Shown: positions 1-8,780 of the stretch, piece after piece
How positions within the stretch are numbered: the stretch's first letter is position 1
How the letters are laid out: every line of letters begins with the position of its first letter
NCBI RefSeq assembly: GCF_046630315.1
Contig: NZ_LQBD01000036.1
Location: forward strand, 62,001 to 126,000
Length of the DNA stretch: 64,000 bases
Origin: Brucella anthropi_A
GTDB taxonomy: Bacteria > Pseudomonadota > Alphaproteobacteria > Rhizobiales > Rhizobiaceae
Direction of reading: 5' to 3'
Position numbers and translations under genes: made by a program
Notes under the pieces: model-generated
The model's input: the letters and a program-made list of their open reading frames with translations, nothing else
Told to the model about the DNA's origin: nothing
Database searches by the model: none

Positions 1-978
1 GAAGATGGCGTTGATATCCTCCAACTTGCCGGTGTGGATGGTGGCCTTGACCTTGCCGTCGGCTGCAAAATCGAGCGATTCCTGCAAGTCGAGCCGGGTG
101 CCGACGATAGAACCGCGCACGGTCACGCCGTTCAGCACCATGTTGAAGATGGAAAGCGGAAAATCACCGGGCGGCAGGCCATTGAGCGAAACCGTGCCGC
201 CGCGCGAAACCATGCCCAGCGCCTGTTCAAAGGCAACCGGCGACACCGCCGTCACCAGAACCCCTTGCGCACCGCCGTCGGTTTCCTTGCGGATATAGGC
301 TGCCGGATCATTATGCGTCTTTGCATTGACCGTCACGGTCGCGCCAAGCTTGCGGGCGAGATCGAGCTTGCGGTCGTCGATATCGACAGCGGCGACATTG
401 AGCCCCATCGCCCTGGCATATTGCACGGCCATGTGGCCGAGCCCGCCGACGCCCGAAATGACCACCCAGTCGCCGGGCTTGGTGTCCGTGACCTTGAGGC
501 CCTTATAGACCGTCACGCCCGCACAGAGCACCGGCGCGATCTCGTTGAAATCGATATTCTTCGGCAAATGGCCGACGAAATTCGGATCGGCCACCACATA
601 TTCGGCAAAGCCGCCATTGACGGAATAGCCGGTATTGAGCTGTTCCTCGCAAAGCGTTTCCCAGCCGCCGAGGCAATGGCGGCAATGGCCGCAGGCGGTG
701 TAAAGCCATGGAATGCCGACACGGTCGCCTTCCTTGACATGTTTGACGCCGCTGCCGACAGCGGAAACGAAACCGACACCCTCATGGCCCGGAATGAAGG
801 GCGGGTTGGGCTTGACCGGCCAGTCGCCGGAGGCGGCATGAAGGTCGGTGTGGCAAACGCCGGACGCCTGAATGGCAACCTGGATCTGGCCGGGACCGGG
901 TTGGGGGATCGGCACTTCATCGATCGTCAGCGGTTTGCCGAAGGCACGCACGACTGCGGCTTTCATCGTCTTTGCCAT
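1..978 (-). CDS. adhP: Zinc-dependent alcohol dehydrogenase (AdhP type), 3' end outside window
   Basis: It oxidises primary alcohols to aldehydes with NAD in the cytoplasm. The translation shows the medium-chain dehydrogenase layout: catalytic zinc ligands in GVCHTDLH and GHEGVG, four structural-zinc cysteines in CGHCRHCLGGWETLC, and a Rossmann motif GVGGLGH. The start is set by GGAG 8 bases before ATG. 326 codons are visible; the family is about 340 residues, so only some 15 C-terminal residues are cut off by the window edge. The aldehyde dehydrogenase upstream on the same strand could take its product, although 467 bases separate them. The family is certain; substrate preference is inferred. 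Confidence 0.93.
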   Translation of the reverse strand, partial: MAKTMKAAVVRAFGKPLTIDEVPIPQPGPGQIQVAIQASGVCHTDLHAASGDWPVKPNPPFIPGHEGVGFVSAVGSGVKHVKEGDRVGIPWLYTACGHCRHCLGGWETLCEEQLNTGYSVNGGFAEYVVADPNFVGHLPKNIDFNEIAPVLCAGVTVYKGLKVTDTKPGDWVVISGVGGLGHMAVQYARAMGLNVAAVDIDDRKLDLARKLGATVTVNAKTHNDPAAYIRKETDGGAQGVLVTAVSPVAFEQALGMVSRGGTVSLNGLPPGDFPLSIFNMVLNGVTVRGSIVGTRLDLQESLDFAADGKVKATIHTGKLEDINAIF

Positions 979-1209
979 GGAATTACTCCTTCGTTGTCGA
1001 ACTTGCGTCGGTCCAGGGGGAATCCGAAAGAACAAGCATGAGGGACGCAGGGCCTGAAACTGCTGGCTGTCGCACCGGCCGGAAAGAATCACCATTCCAG
1101 CCGGGCCGAAGATCGCCCGGGCGTTTCCGCCCAGGCACCCTTGGGAGGGTAATCGAAACCATTACGTCCGCGCGCAGAGTGGCATAAGTAATTCATCCCT
1201 TCCTTGATT

Positions 1210-1246
1210 AGGCGCAATGCGGAGACAATATTTCCGCATTGCGCCT
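1210..1246. repeat. Perfect 14-bp inverted repeat upstream of adhP
   Basis: The arms AGGCGCAATGCGGA (1210-1223) and TCCGCATTGCGCCT (1233-1246) are exactly complementary around a 9-base AT-rich centre. No T-run follows on the minus strand, so a simple intrinsic terminator for the upstream aldehyde dehydrogenase is not well supported. An operator for adhP, 230 bases downstream, or a structural element is equally possible. Confidence 0.7.
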
Positions 1247-1399
1247 GGTTGCCGGACAAGGACGAGAACCGGGACAGGGACAGGAGGCGTTCAGATTCTG
1301 GCTATGGCGTGCCGAAAATGGTGTTCTTCGAAAACCGGAGCAGAGAAGAATGCCATTCGCGGGCCGCCAGAGCCTGAATATAACGTCTCTTGTTTATAC

Positions 1400-1444
1400 G
1401 CATGTCGTAATCGGAAAACCGGTTCCCACTTTTCCGCGACATGC
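1400..1444. repeat. Dispersed palindromic intergenic repeat, family A (second module only)
   Basis: GCATGTCG at 1400-1407 pairs with CGACATGC at 1437-1444 around a centre that contains GAAAACCGGTTCCCACTTTTC. The same core is seen at 37016-37115, 39925-39962 and 43638-43727. It ends two bases from the aldehyde dehydrogenase stop codon, where it could act as a transcript-end stem-loop. Confidence 0.75.
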
Positions 1445-1445
1445 T

Positions 1446-2963
<1,518 letters not shown>

Positions 2964-3067
2964 GACATTCCTCCCGAAGTTCGCGCCGCTCCTCCGGCGC
3001 GTGGAAATTCAGGATGTCGCGACCGGCGGCGGGTGTCATCCCGCGCAGATGAGCGCGCACGCCCATA

Positions 3068-3085
3068 TGTCGCAATATTGAGACA
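3068..3085. promoter_or_regulatory. Candidate operator palindrome before the aldehyde dehydrogenase
   Basis: TGTC-G-CAATATTG-A-GACA reads the same on both strands except for one position pair. It lies about 105 bases before the aldehyde dehydrogenase start and 31 bases after the stop codon of the GAF-Fis regulator. Regulators of that class bind two-fold symmetric sites, so this is the natural candidate target; binding is inferred. Confidence 0.5.
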
Positions 3086-3115
3086 GTTGCCCCGGCCTAT
3101 TTCAGCAAGGCTTCG

Positions 3116-4084
3116 TCAATGGGAACGGATGATCTTCAGGCGGTTCAGCTTGCGGTGCAGCGTCGCCCGGCTGATGCCCAGAAGCTGCGCGGCGGAGGAA
3201 ATATTGCCCTGTGCACGCGCAAGCGCGCGCAGGATCACGCCGCGCTCCGATTCCGCCATGTCCTCCCGCGGATCAGCGGGCATTCCCAGAAGATCGGCGG
3301 CGGGCAGCGGGCCTGCCAGCGCTTCATCGTCCAGTTCCAGCGCAAGGCGGGCCGCGCGCGTCGCGCCGATGACGAGATCGTCCTTGTCGACAGCGATCAG
3401 CGCCCCGCCCGCACGATCCGCCGTCGGCGCAAGCATGATGCGCGCATCGGGAAAAGCCTGACGGAAATTCTCCGCCTCGATGCGCCGGGCGGCATCGATG
3501 ACCGCCACCGAAATGAGCTGTGCGAAGGCTTCCGTCAGGTCGGACCGGCAGGAGGAAACATCAAGCGCGGCCATCAGGCGTCCGTGATGGTCGTGGATGG
3601 GTGCAACCGTGCAGGAAAGCCCGATATTGCGGGTGTGGAAATGCTGCTCGCGATGGATGGTCAGCGCGCGCTGCTCCACAATGCAGGTGCCGATGCCGTT
3701 GGTGCCTTCGCTCTCCTCGCTCCAGACGGCGCCGGTCCACAGGCCCCAGCGATAAAAAGTCTCGTCGTCGCCCGCCGCACCCCGGCGCTCCACCGGCACG
3801 CCGTTATTATCGGCCAGCAGCACGCAGCAGCCCACACCGCCGACAGCCATATAGAGGCGATCCATGCTCGCCTGCGCAATATGGACCAGCCGGTCCATCC
3901 GCTCGACGGCAGTTCTGAATTCGTGTTCGGACAGGGTGCGCACCGAGCCGGGTTCGGCGGGGTCAAGCCCGTGCAGTTCCGACGAACGTCGCCACGAGGC
4001 GACGAGCGCAGACCGGGCCGCGCCGCCGGTCGCGATTGCGGACTGGATGCGATCTGCATGTATCCGGTCTTGCGGTGCGCCCAT
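3116..4084 (-). CDS. GAF-domain / Fis-type HTH regulator (AcoR-like, no AAA+ domain)
   Basis: This is a probable activator of the downstream aldehyde dehydrogenase. The 322-residue protein has a GAF-like sensor region (about 60-200, with SEESEGTNGIGT typical of AcoR-type proteins) and a C-terminal Fis-type helix-turn-helix (AAQLLGISRATLHRKLNRL, near the end). The sigma-54 AAA+ module with GAFTGA and Walker motifs found in AcoR itself is absent, so it should work with a non-sigma-54 promoter. ATG at 4084 was chosen because GGGAGGAAAAG stands just before it; a frame-open ATG 90 bases upstream has no such site. The inducer is unknown, perhaps an aldehyde or alcohol. Confidence 0.85.
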   Translation of the reverse strand: MGAPQDRIHADRIQSAIATGGAARSALVASWRRSSELHGLDPAEPGSVRTLSEHEFRTAVERMDRLVHIAQASMDRLYMAVGGVGCCVLLADNNGVPVERRGAAGDDETFYRWGLWTGAVWSEESEGTNGIGTCIVEQRALTIHREQHFHTRNIGLSCTVAPIHDHHGRLMAALDVSSCRSDLTEAFAQLISVAVIDAARRIEAENFRQAFPDARIMLAPTADRAGGALIAVDKDDLVIGATRAARLALELDDEALAGPLPAADLLGMPADPREDMAESERGVILRALARAQGNISSAAQLLGISRATLHRKLNRLKIIRSH

Positions 4085-4109
4085 CTTTTCCTCCCAGGAA
4101 GGCTGGAAC

Positions 4110-4200
4110 CCGCTTCTGGGAGCCTGGATCAAAAGGCGGCATATGCGTGCGAAAATGGCGGTTTGCAGCCGCACGGAGACGACTTTTGGAACAGGCTCCG
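4110..4200 (-). repeat. Dispersed repeat, family B, copy 1
   Basis: The minus strand reads CCTGTTCCAAAAGTCG, GTGCGGCTGCAAAC and, after a spacer, TTTTGATCCAGGCTC. The same three blocks in the same order, with a shorter spacer, are found on the plus strand at 30104-30167. It occupies most of the gap between the GAF-Fis regulator and glpD. Confidence 0.7.
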
Positions 4201-4244
4201 GGAGGATAATGACCCTTTAACGCAGGGCTGGCAAGCGCAGCCCT

Positions 4245-5756
4245 TCAGGCGGCGATTGCCGGCTCCACAAAGCCTTGCAGGGCCGCGGCTTCCGCCGCCG
4301 TCAGGCGCAGGCCAAGCTTGGTGCGCCGCCACAAAATATCTTCCGCGCTACGCGCCCATTCATGGTCCATGAGGTAGCGCACTTCCGCTTCATAAAGATC
4401 AGCGCCGAAATGCTTTCCCAGATCGGCCAGCGAAGAAGCCTGCCCCAGAAGCCTATAGGTGCGGGTGCCATAGAGCCGGAACAGGCGGCGGGCATGGCGC
4501 GCATCAAGGAAAGGACAGGCTGCCTGAAGCTTTTTCAGCTCCGCTTCAAAAGCCACATCCGCGAAATCCCCGCCCGGCAGCGGCGCGGCATGGGTCCATG
4601 GCGCACCCTTTTTCCCCAGCCGGTCTTCGATCTTTTCCAGCATGTGTTCGGCGAGCTTGCGCGCCGTAGTGAGCTTGCCGCCGAAGACATTGATGAGCGG
4701 CGCCAGACCATCCGGCGCATCCTCCTTCAGCACATAGTCGCGGGTTGCCTCCTGCGCCTTGCTCGCCCCGTCATCATAAAGCGGGCGCACGCCGGAATAG
4801 GTCCAGACAATATCCTCCCGGCGCACCGGCTCGCGGAAATATTCGCTTGCAGCCGCACAGAGATAATCGGTCTCGCTGTCGGTGATCGCCACCTTGGCCG
4901 GATCGCCCTGATAATCCTGGTCCGTGGTGCCGATCAGGGTGAAATCATCCTCATAGGGGATGGCGAAAATGATGCGCCCGTCATTGTTCTGGAAGAAATA
5001 GGCGCGCGGGTCGGAAAATTTCCTGCGCACCACGATATGGCTGCCCTGCACCAGGCGGATATTGTGCAATTGCCGGTCGCCTTCCACACCTTGCAGAACC
5101 TTGTCGGCCCATGGTCCGGCGGCATTGACCAGAAGACGGGCGTGCACCACCTCGCGCCCGCCGGTGCCGGGATTTTCCAGCGTGATCGTCCAGCCCTGCC
5201 TGTCGCGGCTTGCGGCGACGACGCTCGTTCGGGTCGCGATCATCGCGCCGCGATCGGCCGCATCGCGGGCGGTGAGCGCCACGAAGCGCGCATCGTCCAC
5301 CCAGCAATCGGAATATTCAAACGCCTTGGTGAAAAGCGGCTTCAGCGGCGCGGCGGCCTTGTCGATGCGCATGTCGAGCGTGCGCGTGGCGGGAAGCTTC
5401 TTGCGCCCGCCCAGATGGTCGTAAAGAAACAGGCCAAGCCGCAACAGCCAGGCAGGGCGCACGCCGCCCTTGTGATAGGGCAGCACGAAACGCATCGGAT
5501 GGATGATATGCGGCGCATTGGCCCACAGCACCTCGCGCTCCATCAGCGCCTCGCGCACCAGCCGGAACTCATAATGTTCCAGATAGCGCAAGCCGCCATG
5601 AATGAGCTTGGTGGCCCGCGACGAGGTGCCGCTGGCCAGATCGTTCATCTCCGCCAGCCCAACGCTGAAGCCCCGCCCCACCGCATCGCGTGCAATGCCG
5701 CAGCCATTAATGCCGCCGCCGATAATGAAAATGTCGAATTGTTTTTCCTGCGCCAT
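4245..5756 (-). CDS. glpD: Aerobic glycerol-3-phosphate dehydrogenase
   Basis: This FAD enzyme oxidises sn-glycerol 3-phosphate to dihydroxyacetone phosphate and passes electrons to the quinone pool at the inner membrane. The 503-residue protein opens with a dinucleotide-binding motif GGGINGCGIARDA (about residues 10-22), followed by SSRATKLIHGGLRYLE, a GlpD/GlpA signature, and a DAO-type fold. ATG at 5756 places the FAD motif close to the N-terminus, as usual; the frame stays open 33 bases upstream. The glpR repressor gene lies upstream on the same strand, with three phased CGAAA repeats between them. Glycerol and erythritol use make this step relevant to Brucella metabolism. Confidence 0.95.
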   Translation of the reverse strand: MAQEKQFDIFIIGGGINGCGIARDAVGRGFSVGLAEMNDLASGTSSRATKLIHGGLRYLEHYEFRLVREALMEREVLWANAPHIIHPMRFVLPYHKGGVRPAWLLRLGLFLYDHLGGRKKLPATRTLDMRIDKAAAPLKPLFTKAFEYSDCWVDDARFVALTARDAADRGAMIATRTSVVAASRDRQGWTITLENPGTGGREVVHARLLVNAAGPWADKVLQGVEGDRQLHNIRLVQGSHIVVRRKFSDPRAYFFQNNDGRIIFAIPYEDDFTLIGTTDQDYQGDPAKVAITDSETDYLCAAASEYFREPVRREDIVWTYSGVRPLYDDGASKAQEATRDYVLKEDAPDGLAPLINVFGGKLTTARKLAEHMLEKIEDRLGKKGAPWTHAAPLPGGDFADVAFEAELKKLQAACPFLDARHARRLFRLYGTRTYRLLGQASSLADLGKHFGADLYEAEVRYLMDHEWARSAEDILWRRTKLGLRLTAAEAAALQGFVEPAIAA

Positions 5757-5811
5757 GGCGTATCCCGAAGACCGGCATCCAAACACCAAAGCGAATATAA
5801 TTCATTTAATA

Positions 5812-5838
5812 CGAAAGCAAACCGAAAATGAAACGAAA
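5812..5838. promoter_or_regulatory. Three CGAAA repeats phased at 11 bp before glpD (candidate GlpR operator)
   Basis: CGAAA occurs at 5812, 5823 and 5834, exactly 11 bp apart, so all face one side of the helix. They stand 56-82 bases before the glpD start and run up to the glpR stop codon. DeoR-family repressors in alphaproteobacteria often bind tandem TTTCG/CGAAA repeats; repression of glpD by the neighbouring GlpR is inferred. Confidence 0.6.
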
Positions 5839-6630
5839 CTAGGTTTGTTTTTTCAACGGCTGACTTTGTCCAAGGGTTTCGATCAGCTCGACCTCGCTTT
5901 CGCGGCACAGCTCCCGCAATGGCGTCGAGGGACAATGATCCGTGATGAAGGTATCGATCTGCGATATGTGACCGATGCGCACCGGCGCGGTTCGCTCCAG
6001 TTTCGTCGAATCGGTGACGAGTATCACGTGCCGGGCATTGGCGATGATGGCTTGCGCGACTTTCACCTCGCGGAAATCGAAATCGAGCAATGCGCCGTCC
6101 TCATCCATCGCGGAAGCGCCGATGATCGCATAATCGACCTTGAACTGGCGGATGAAATCGACCGCGGCTTCGCCCACGATCCCCCCGTCAGACGGGCGCA
6201 CCACACCGCCCGCCACCACCACCTCGATCGAGGGATGAACACGCAACGTATTGGCGACGTTGATATTATTGGTGATGACCATCAGATTGCCGTGGTCGAC
6301 CAGCGCCTGGGCGACCGCTTCGGTCGTGGTGCCTATATTGATGAACAGGGAAGCGCCGTCGGGAATGATCTCCGCCGCAGCGCGCCCGATCGATTCCTTT
6401 TCATGCGCGGCAATGCGGCGGCGCGCCTCATATTCCATGTTTTCGACGCCGGAGGGATAGAGCGCGCCCCCATGGATACGGCGCAGCATCCGGGCGCGGC
6501 AGAGATCATTCAGATCCTTGCGGACGGTCTGCGGCGTCACCTCGAAGGCTGCGGCAAGATCCTCGACCAGAACCTGCCCTTGCTTGCGCGCAAGCTCAAG
6601 AATTGCGTTGTGACGGGGAGTGAGCTGCAT
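5839..6630 (-). CDS. glpR: DeoR-family repressor GlpR
   Basis: This cytoplasmic DNA-binding repressor probably controls glpD and itself, with glycerol 3-phosphate as likely inducer. At 263 residues it has the family length. The N-terminal DeoR helix-turn-helix contains VEDLAAAFEVTPQTVRKDLN (about 18-37) and RIHGGA; the C-terminal sugar-phosphate sensor domain shows NIGTTTEAVAQAL and VTDSTKLER. ATG at 6630 was chosen because it begins the usual MxLTPRHNAIL start; a frame-open ATG at 6699 would add 23 atypical residues. glpD follows on the same strand after 82 bases. Confidence 0.92.
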   Translation of the reverse strand: MQLTPRHNAILELARKQGQVLVEDLAAAFEVTPQTVRKDLNDLCRARMLRRIHGGALYPSGVENMEYEARRRIAAHEKESIGRAAAEIIPDGASLFINIGTTTEAVAQALVDHGNLMVITNNINVANTLRVHPSIEVVVAGGVVRPSDGGIVGEAAVDFIRQFKVDYAIIGASAMDEDGALLDFDFREVKVAQAIIANARHVILVTDSTKLERTAPVRIGHISQIDTFITDHCPSTPLRELCRESEVELIETLGQSQPLKKQT

Positions 6631-6664
6631 TTTTATCCCGGCGCTGGAATTATTTCTGACTGCG

Positions 6665-6688
6665 TTCGGGTAATTTCGCGGTTTTTCG
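6665..6688. promoter_or_regulatory. TTCG repeats phased at 10 bp before glpR (possible autoregulation site)
   Basis: TTCG occurs at 6665, 6675 and 6685, 35-58 bases before the glpR start. It resembles, in inverse orientation, the CGAAA series before glpD. If GlpR binds both, it would repress its own gene. This is inference from the shared motif and phasing. Confidence 0.4.
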
Positions 6689-6710
6689 ATAGAAAGCAAC
6701 CACTTCCATT

Positions 6711-6733
6711 CGAATGTCCTCGGATGACATTCG
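6711..6733. repeat. Perfect 8-bp inverted repeat upstream of glpR
   Basis: CGAATGTC (6711-6718) and GACATTCG (6726-6733) are complementary around 7 bases, between the stop codon of the LuxR-type gene and the glpR start. It may be an operator or the stem-loop ending the LuxR-type transcript; no T-run follows on the minus strand. Confidence 0.5.
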
Positions 6734-6795
6734 CCTTTGACGAATTTTCGCGGCGAAAGCGAAAGCGGCCTCCGGTGACATGCGCTTGATGGAGA

Positions 6796-7521
6796 TCAGT
6801 CGAGATCGAACTTCTCGCCGTACATCCTGTGCAGTTTGCACGCCACTTCCGTGCGGTTGGCGGCGCCGATCTTCTTCATGATATTGTGCACATGCGCCTT
6901 CACCGTGCCTTCGCTCATGCCGAGTTCGAAGGCGATGATCTTGTTCGACTTGCCGATGCGGATGGCATGGACAACCTCGATCTCCCGCGCGGTCAGCAAT
7001 TCGCCCAGAACATCGTCATCGATATCGGTCGGCGCGGTCTGGAAAACCATGGAGGCAGGCACATACATGCCGCCGGCCGTGGCCAGGTGAATGGCCTCCA
7101 CGCAAACCTTGATATCGACGGAAGTGGGGATATAGCCGCGCGCGCCGATTTCCATGGCGCGGACGACCTGCGCCCATTCCTCGCGCTCCGCAAGGAAAAC
7201 AACCGGAACCGGCCGCCAAAGCTCGATCACGGATTGCAGTTTTTCCGAGAAAAACGGATCGGCCAATCGCTTCGAGCCGATATTGATGAGCACGACCGCG
7301 ACATCGTCCGTCGGATCGGCGAGTTCCACCGCTGCCTGTGTTTCCACCGGAAGCTTGAGGCCATTCAGCACGAGCCCGTTATAAAGGCATTGCCGCTCCA
7401 GATTGCTCTTGCATATGAGCAACATGCGCCGTCCGCGCGCTGCCTCGATGCTTGCGGCATTCCCCCTGTCGCTCATGCTTTCCGAAGCAGCCCAGAGGCT
7501 ATCCCCTCTTGTTTCCAACAT
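6796..7521 (-). CDS. LuxR/NarL-type regulator with degenerate receiver domain
   Basis: A 241-residue DNA-binding protein. The C-terminal third is a clear LuxR/NarL helix-turn-helix (LTAREIEVVHAIRIGKSNK, then GMSEGTVKAHVHNIMKKIG). The N-terminal part is laid out like a response-regulator receiver but lacks its chemistry: the acidic pair is Cys37-Lys38, the phosphorylatable aspartate is Asn80 (LINIG), and the usual lysine in GYxxK is replaced (GYIPTS, about 129-134). It is therefore probably not controlled by phosphorylation. No histidine kinase gene is adjacent. It is divergent from a Crp/Fnr-type gene across 301 bases. The start at 7521 has GGGGA at a suitable distance; its targets are unknown. 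Confidence 0.82.
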   Translation of the reverse strand: MLETRGDSLWAASESMSDRGNAASIEAARGRRMLLICKSNLERQCLYNGLVLNGLKLPVETQAAVELADPTDDVAVVLINIGSKRLADPFFSEKLQSVIELWRPVPVVFLAEREEWAQVVRAMEIGARGYIPTSVDIKVCVEAIHLATAGGMYVPASMVFQTAPTDIDDDVLGELLTAREIEVVHAIRIGKSNKIIAFELGMSEGTVKAHVHNIMKKIGAANRTEVACKLHRMYGEKFDLD

Positions 7522-7822
7522 GCGATTTTCCCCGCACTACTCAAGTTGCTCCAACTATTACTTTCGTCAGAGCCGAATGATTTCCTGCCTTTGGCCTAAC
7601 AGTCCTGCACACTCGACTTGCATAAATATTGCTATCGGGAAATAATCGTGTCATTAACTTATGTTAGCAATGCTGAAATTTATGGTCGTTCATAGGAACG
7701 ACTTGGTGAGCAGGAGGGTATAGTCCCTATATCTTTCGTTTAGCTGGTTTTCGATTTTACTGAATTCATCGGCATGAAGGGACAGTTTTACATCTTTCGA
7801 GATATGTTCCAGCGGGTTGAAA
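7522..7822. promoter_or_regulatory. 301-base divergent intergenic region between two regulator genes
   Basis: An AT-rich stretch between the LuxR-type gene (minus) and the Crp/Fnr-type gene (plus), so it must hold both promoters. Two small inverted repeats are visible: GTCGTT-N6-AACGAC (7685-7702) and TATAG-N3-CTATA (7719-7731). Either could be an operator; neither can be assigned. No coding region is supported here. Confidence 0.5.
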
Positions 7823-8584
7823 ATGCACAGTGGCAGGCAGACCACAGACCCATCGATTGAGGCGCTTATCGGTTTGTTGGAGGAGGCTCCAATTCTCGCC
7901 AAGCTGGAAGCGCGGGAAACAGACGCGCTTTCTTCTCTCGCCGTTATCGAAAATGATTTCGCCGCCGATGCCACCATCATCGAACAGGGCGCCCGCGTCA
8001 AAAGCATCCACCTCGTGCGTTCCGGCTGGGGTTGCGTCTATCGCGATCTGTCGGGCGGCGAGCGGCAGATCATCGACTTTCCCATGCGCAGTGATTTTCT
8101 GGGGCTCAGGACGGCCGACGGCTACAGCTACAACACAATTGCGGCCATCACGCCGATGTCGGTTTTCGAGATTCCGCTTGCCTCGCTTGAAGCCTCGATT
8201 GAACGCGCGCCGCGTCTCAGCCTCATCCTCATCGAGCTTCTTGCGCGCCAGAGATCGATGCTGATCGAACGTCTGACCAATATCGGATGCCGCGCGGCTT
8301 TTGTCCGAACAGCGCATCTGTTTCTTGAGCTTTCCGACCGCGTGCAATCATGCGGGATGGGCGATCCGAACTCCTTCCATTGCCCGCTGACGCAATATCA
8401 GCTTGCCGATGCGCTGGGGCTGACGCCGATCCATCTCAACCGGATGCTGCGCGACCTGCGCGAGGAGGGCCTGATCCTGTTTCGGTCAAACCGGGTGGAA
8501 ATACTGGATCGCAAACGTTTGATATCCCTTGTCCAATATGACGGGGAATTCATGCGTCTGTCGGTTTTCGGAAACAGGGAATAA
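7823..8584 (+). CDS. Crp/Fnr-family transcriptional regulator
   Basis: A 253-residue cytoplasmic regulator. The N-terminal half is a cyclic-nucleotide-type beta-roll (EQGARVKSIHLVRSG, about 50-65; GGERQIIDF, 79-87), followed by the long dimerisation helix and a winged helix-turn-helix (LTQYQLADALGLTPIHLNRM, about 190-210). The N-terminal cysteine cluster of oxygen-sensing Fnr/FixK proteins is missing, so it is not an iron-sulfur sensor. ATG at 7823 is preferred to the TTG two codons earlier. It is divergent from the LuxR-type regulator. Ligand and targets are unknown; similar rhizobial proteins are annotated only as Crp/Fnr family. Confidence 0.88.
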   Translation: MHSGRQTTDPSIEALIGLLEEAPILAKLEARETDALSSLAVIENDFAADATIIEQGARVKSIHLVRSGWGCVYRDLSGGERQIIDFPMRSDFLGLRTADGYSYNTIAAITPMSVFEIPLASLEASIERAPRLSLILIELLARQRSMLIERLTNIGCRAAFVRTAHLFLELSDRVQSCGMGDPNSFHCPLTQYQLADALGLTPIHLNRMLRDLREEGLILFRSNRVEILDRKRLISLVQYDGEFMRLSVFGNRE

Positions 8585-8604
8585 GGCAAAAACATCGGGA
8601 AAAA

Positions 8605-8681
8605 TGGTCGGAGTGAGAGGATTCGAACCTCCGACCCCCTCGTCCCGAACGAGGTGCGCTACCAGGCTGCGCTACACTCCG
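8605..8681 (-). tRNA. tRNA-Pro, anticodon CGG
   Basis: The minus strand gives a complete 77-base cloverleaf including an encoded CCA (8605-8607). The acceptor stem is CGGAGTG paired with CACTCCG, the anticodon arm is CCTCG-TTCGGGA-CGAGG with anticodon CGG, and the T arm contains GGTTCGAATCC. It reads proline codon CCG. It stands alone between the Crp/Fnr-type gene and cysQ; no integrated element adjoins its 3' end. Confidence 0.97.
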
Positions 8682-8780
8682 TGACCATGTGGCCGTGACC
8701 ATTGAGGCGGCTTATAACGCCCCCAATTTCAAGCTGCAAGAGCATCCTGCCGTTTTTTTGGATGCCTGCCCCGAAAAGTA

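Larger units (their letters stand above)
979..1445. other. 467-base gap between the aldehyde and alcohol dehydrogenase genes
   Basis: No gene is seen here. The gap holds a long perfect inverted repeat (1210-1246), a GC-rich imperfect hairpin (about 1115-1135), a copy of a short dispersed motif (about 1302-1332) and a palindromic intergenic repeat (1400-1444) ending at the aldehyde dehydrogenase stop codon. The adhP promoter must lie in the left half, but no convincing -35/-10 pair stands out. Confidence 0.6.

Noticed and set aside
979..1445. Sigma-54 promoter of adhP
   Set aside because: No TGGCAC-N5-TTGC match was found, and the nearby regulator lacks the sigma-54 ATPase domain.
6650..6841. 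63-codon open frame between glpR and the LuxR-type gene
   Set aside because: It begins inside the LuxR-type gene, lacks a ribosome site and overlaps the probable glpR control sequences. It cannot be fully excluded but has no support.
7690..8007. 105-codon minus-strand frame across the Crp/Fnr-type gene start
   Set aside because: It overlaps a well-supported gene and the divergent promoter region and shows no family resemblance.
8585..8780. Integrated element at the tRNA-Pro gene
   Set aside because: No integrase and no partial tRNA copy flank it; cysQ follows directly.
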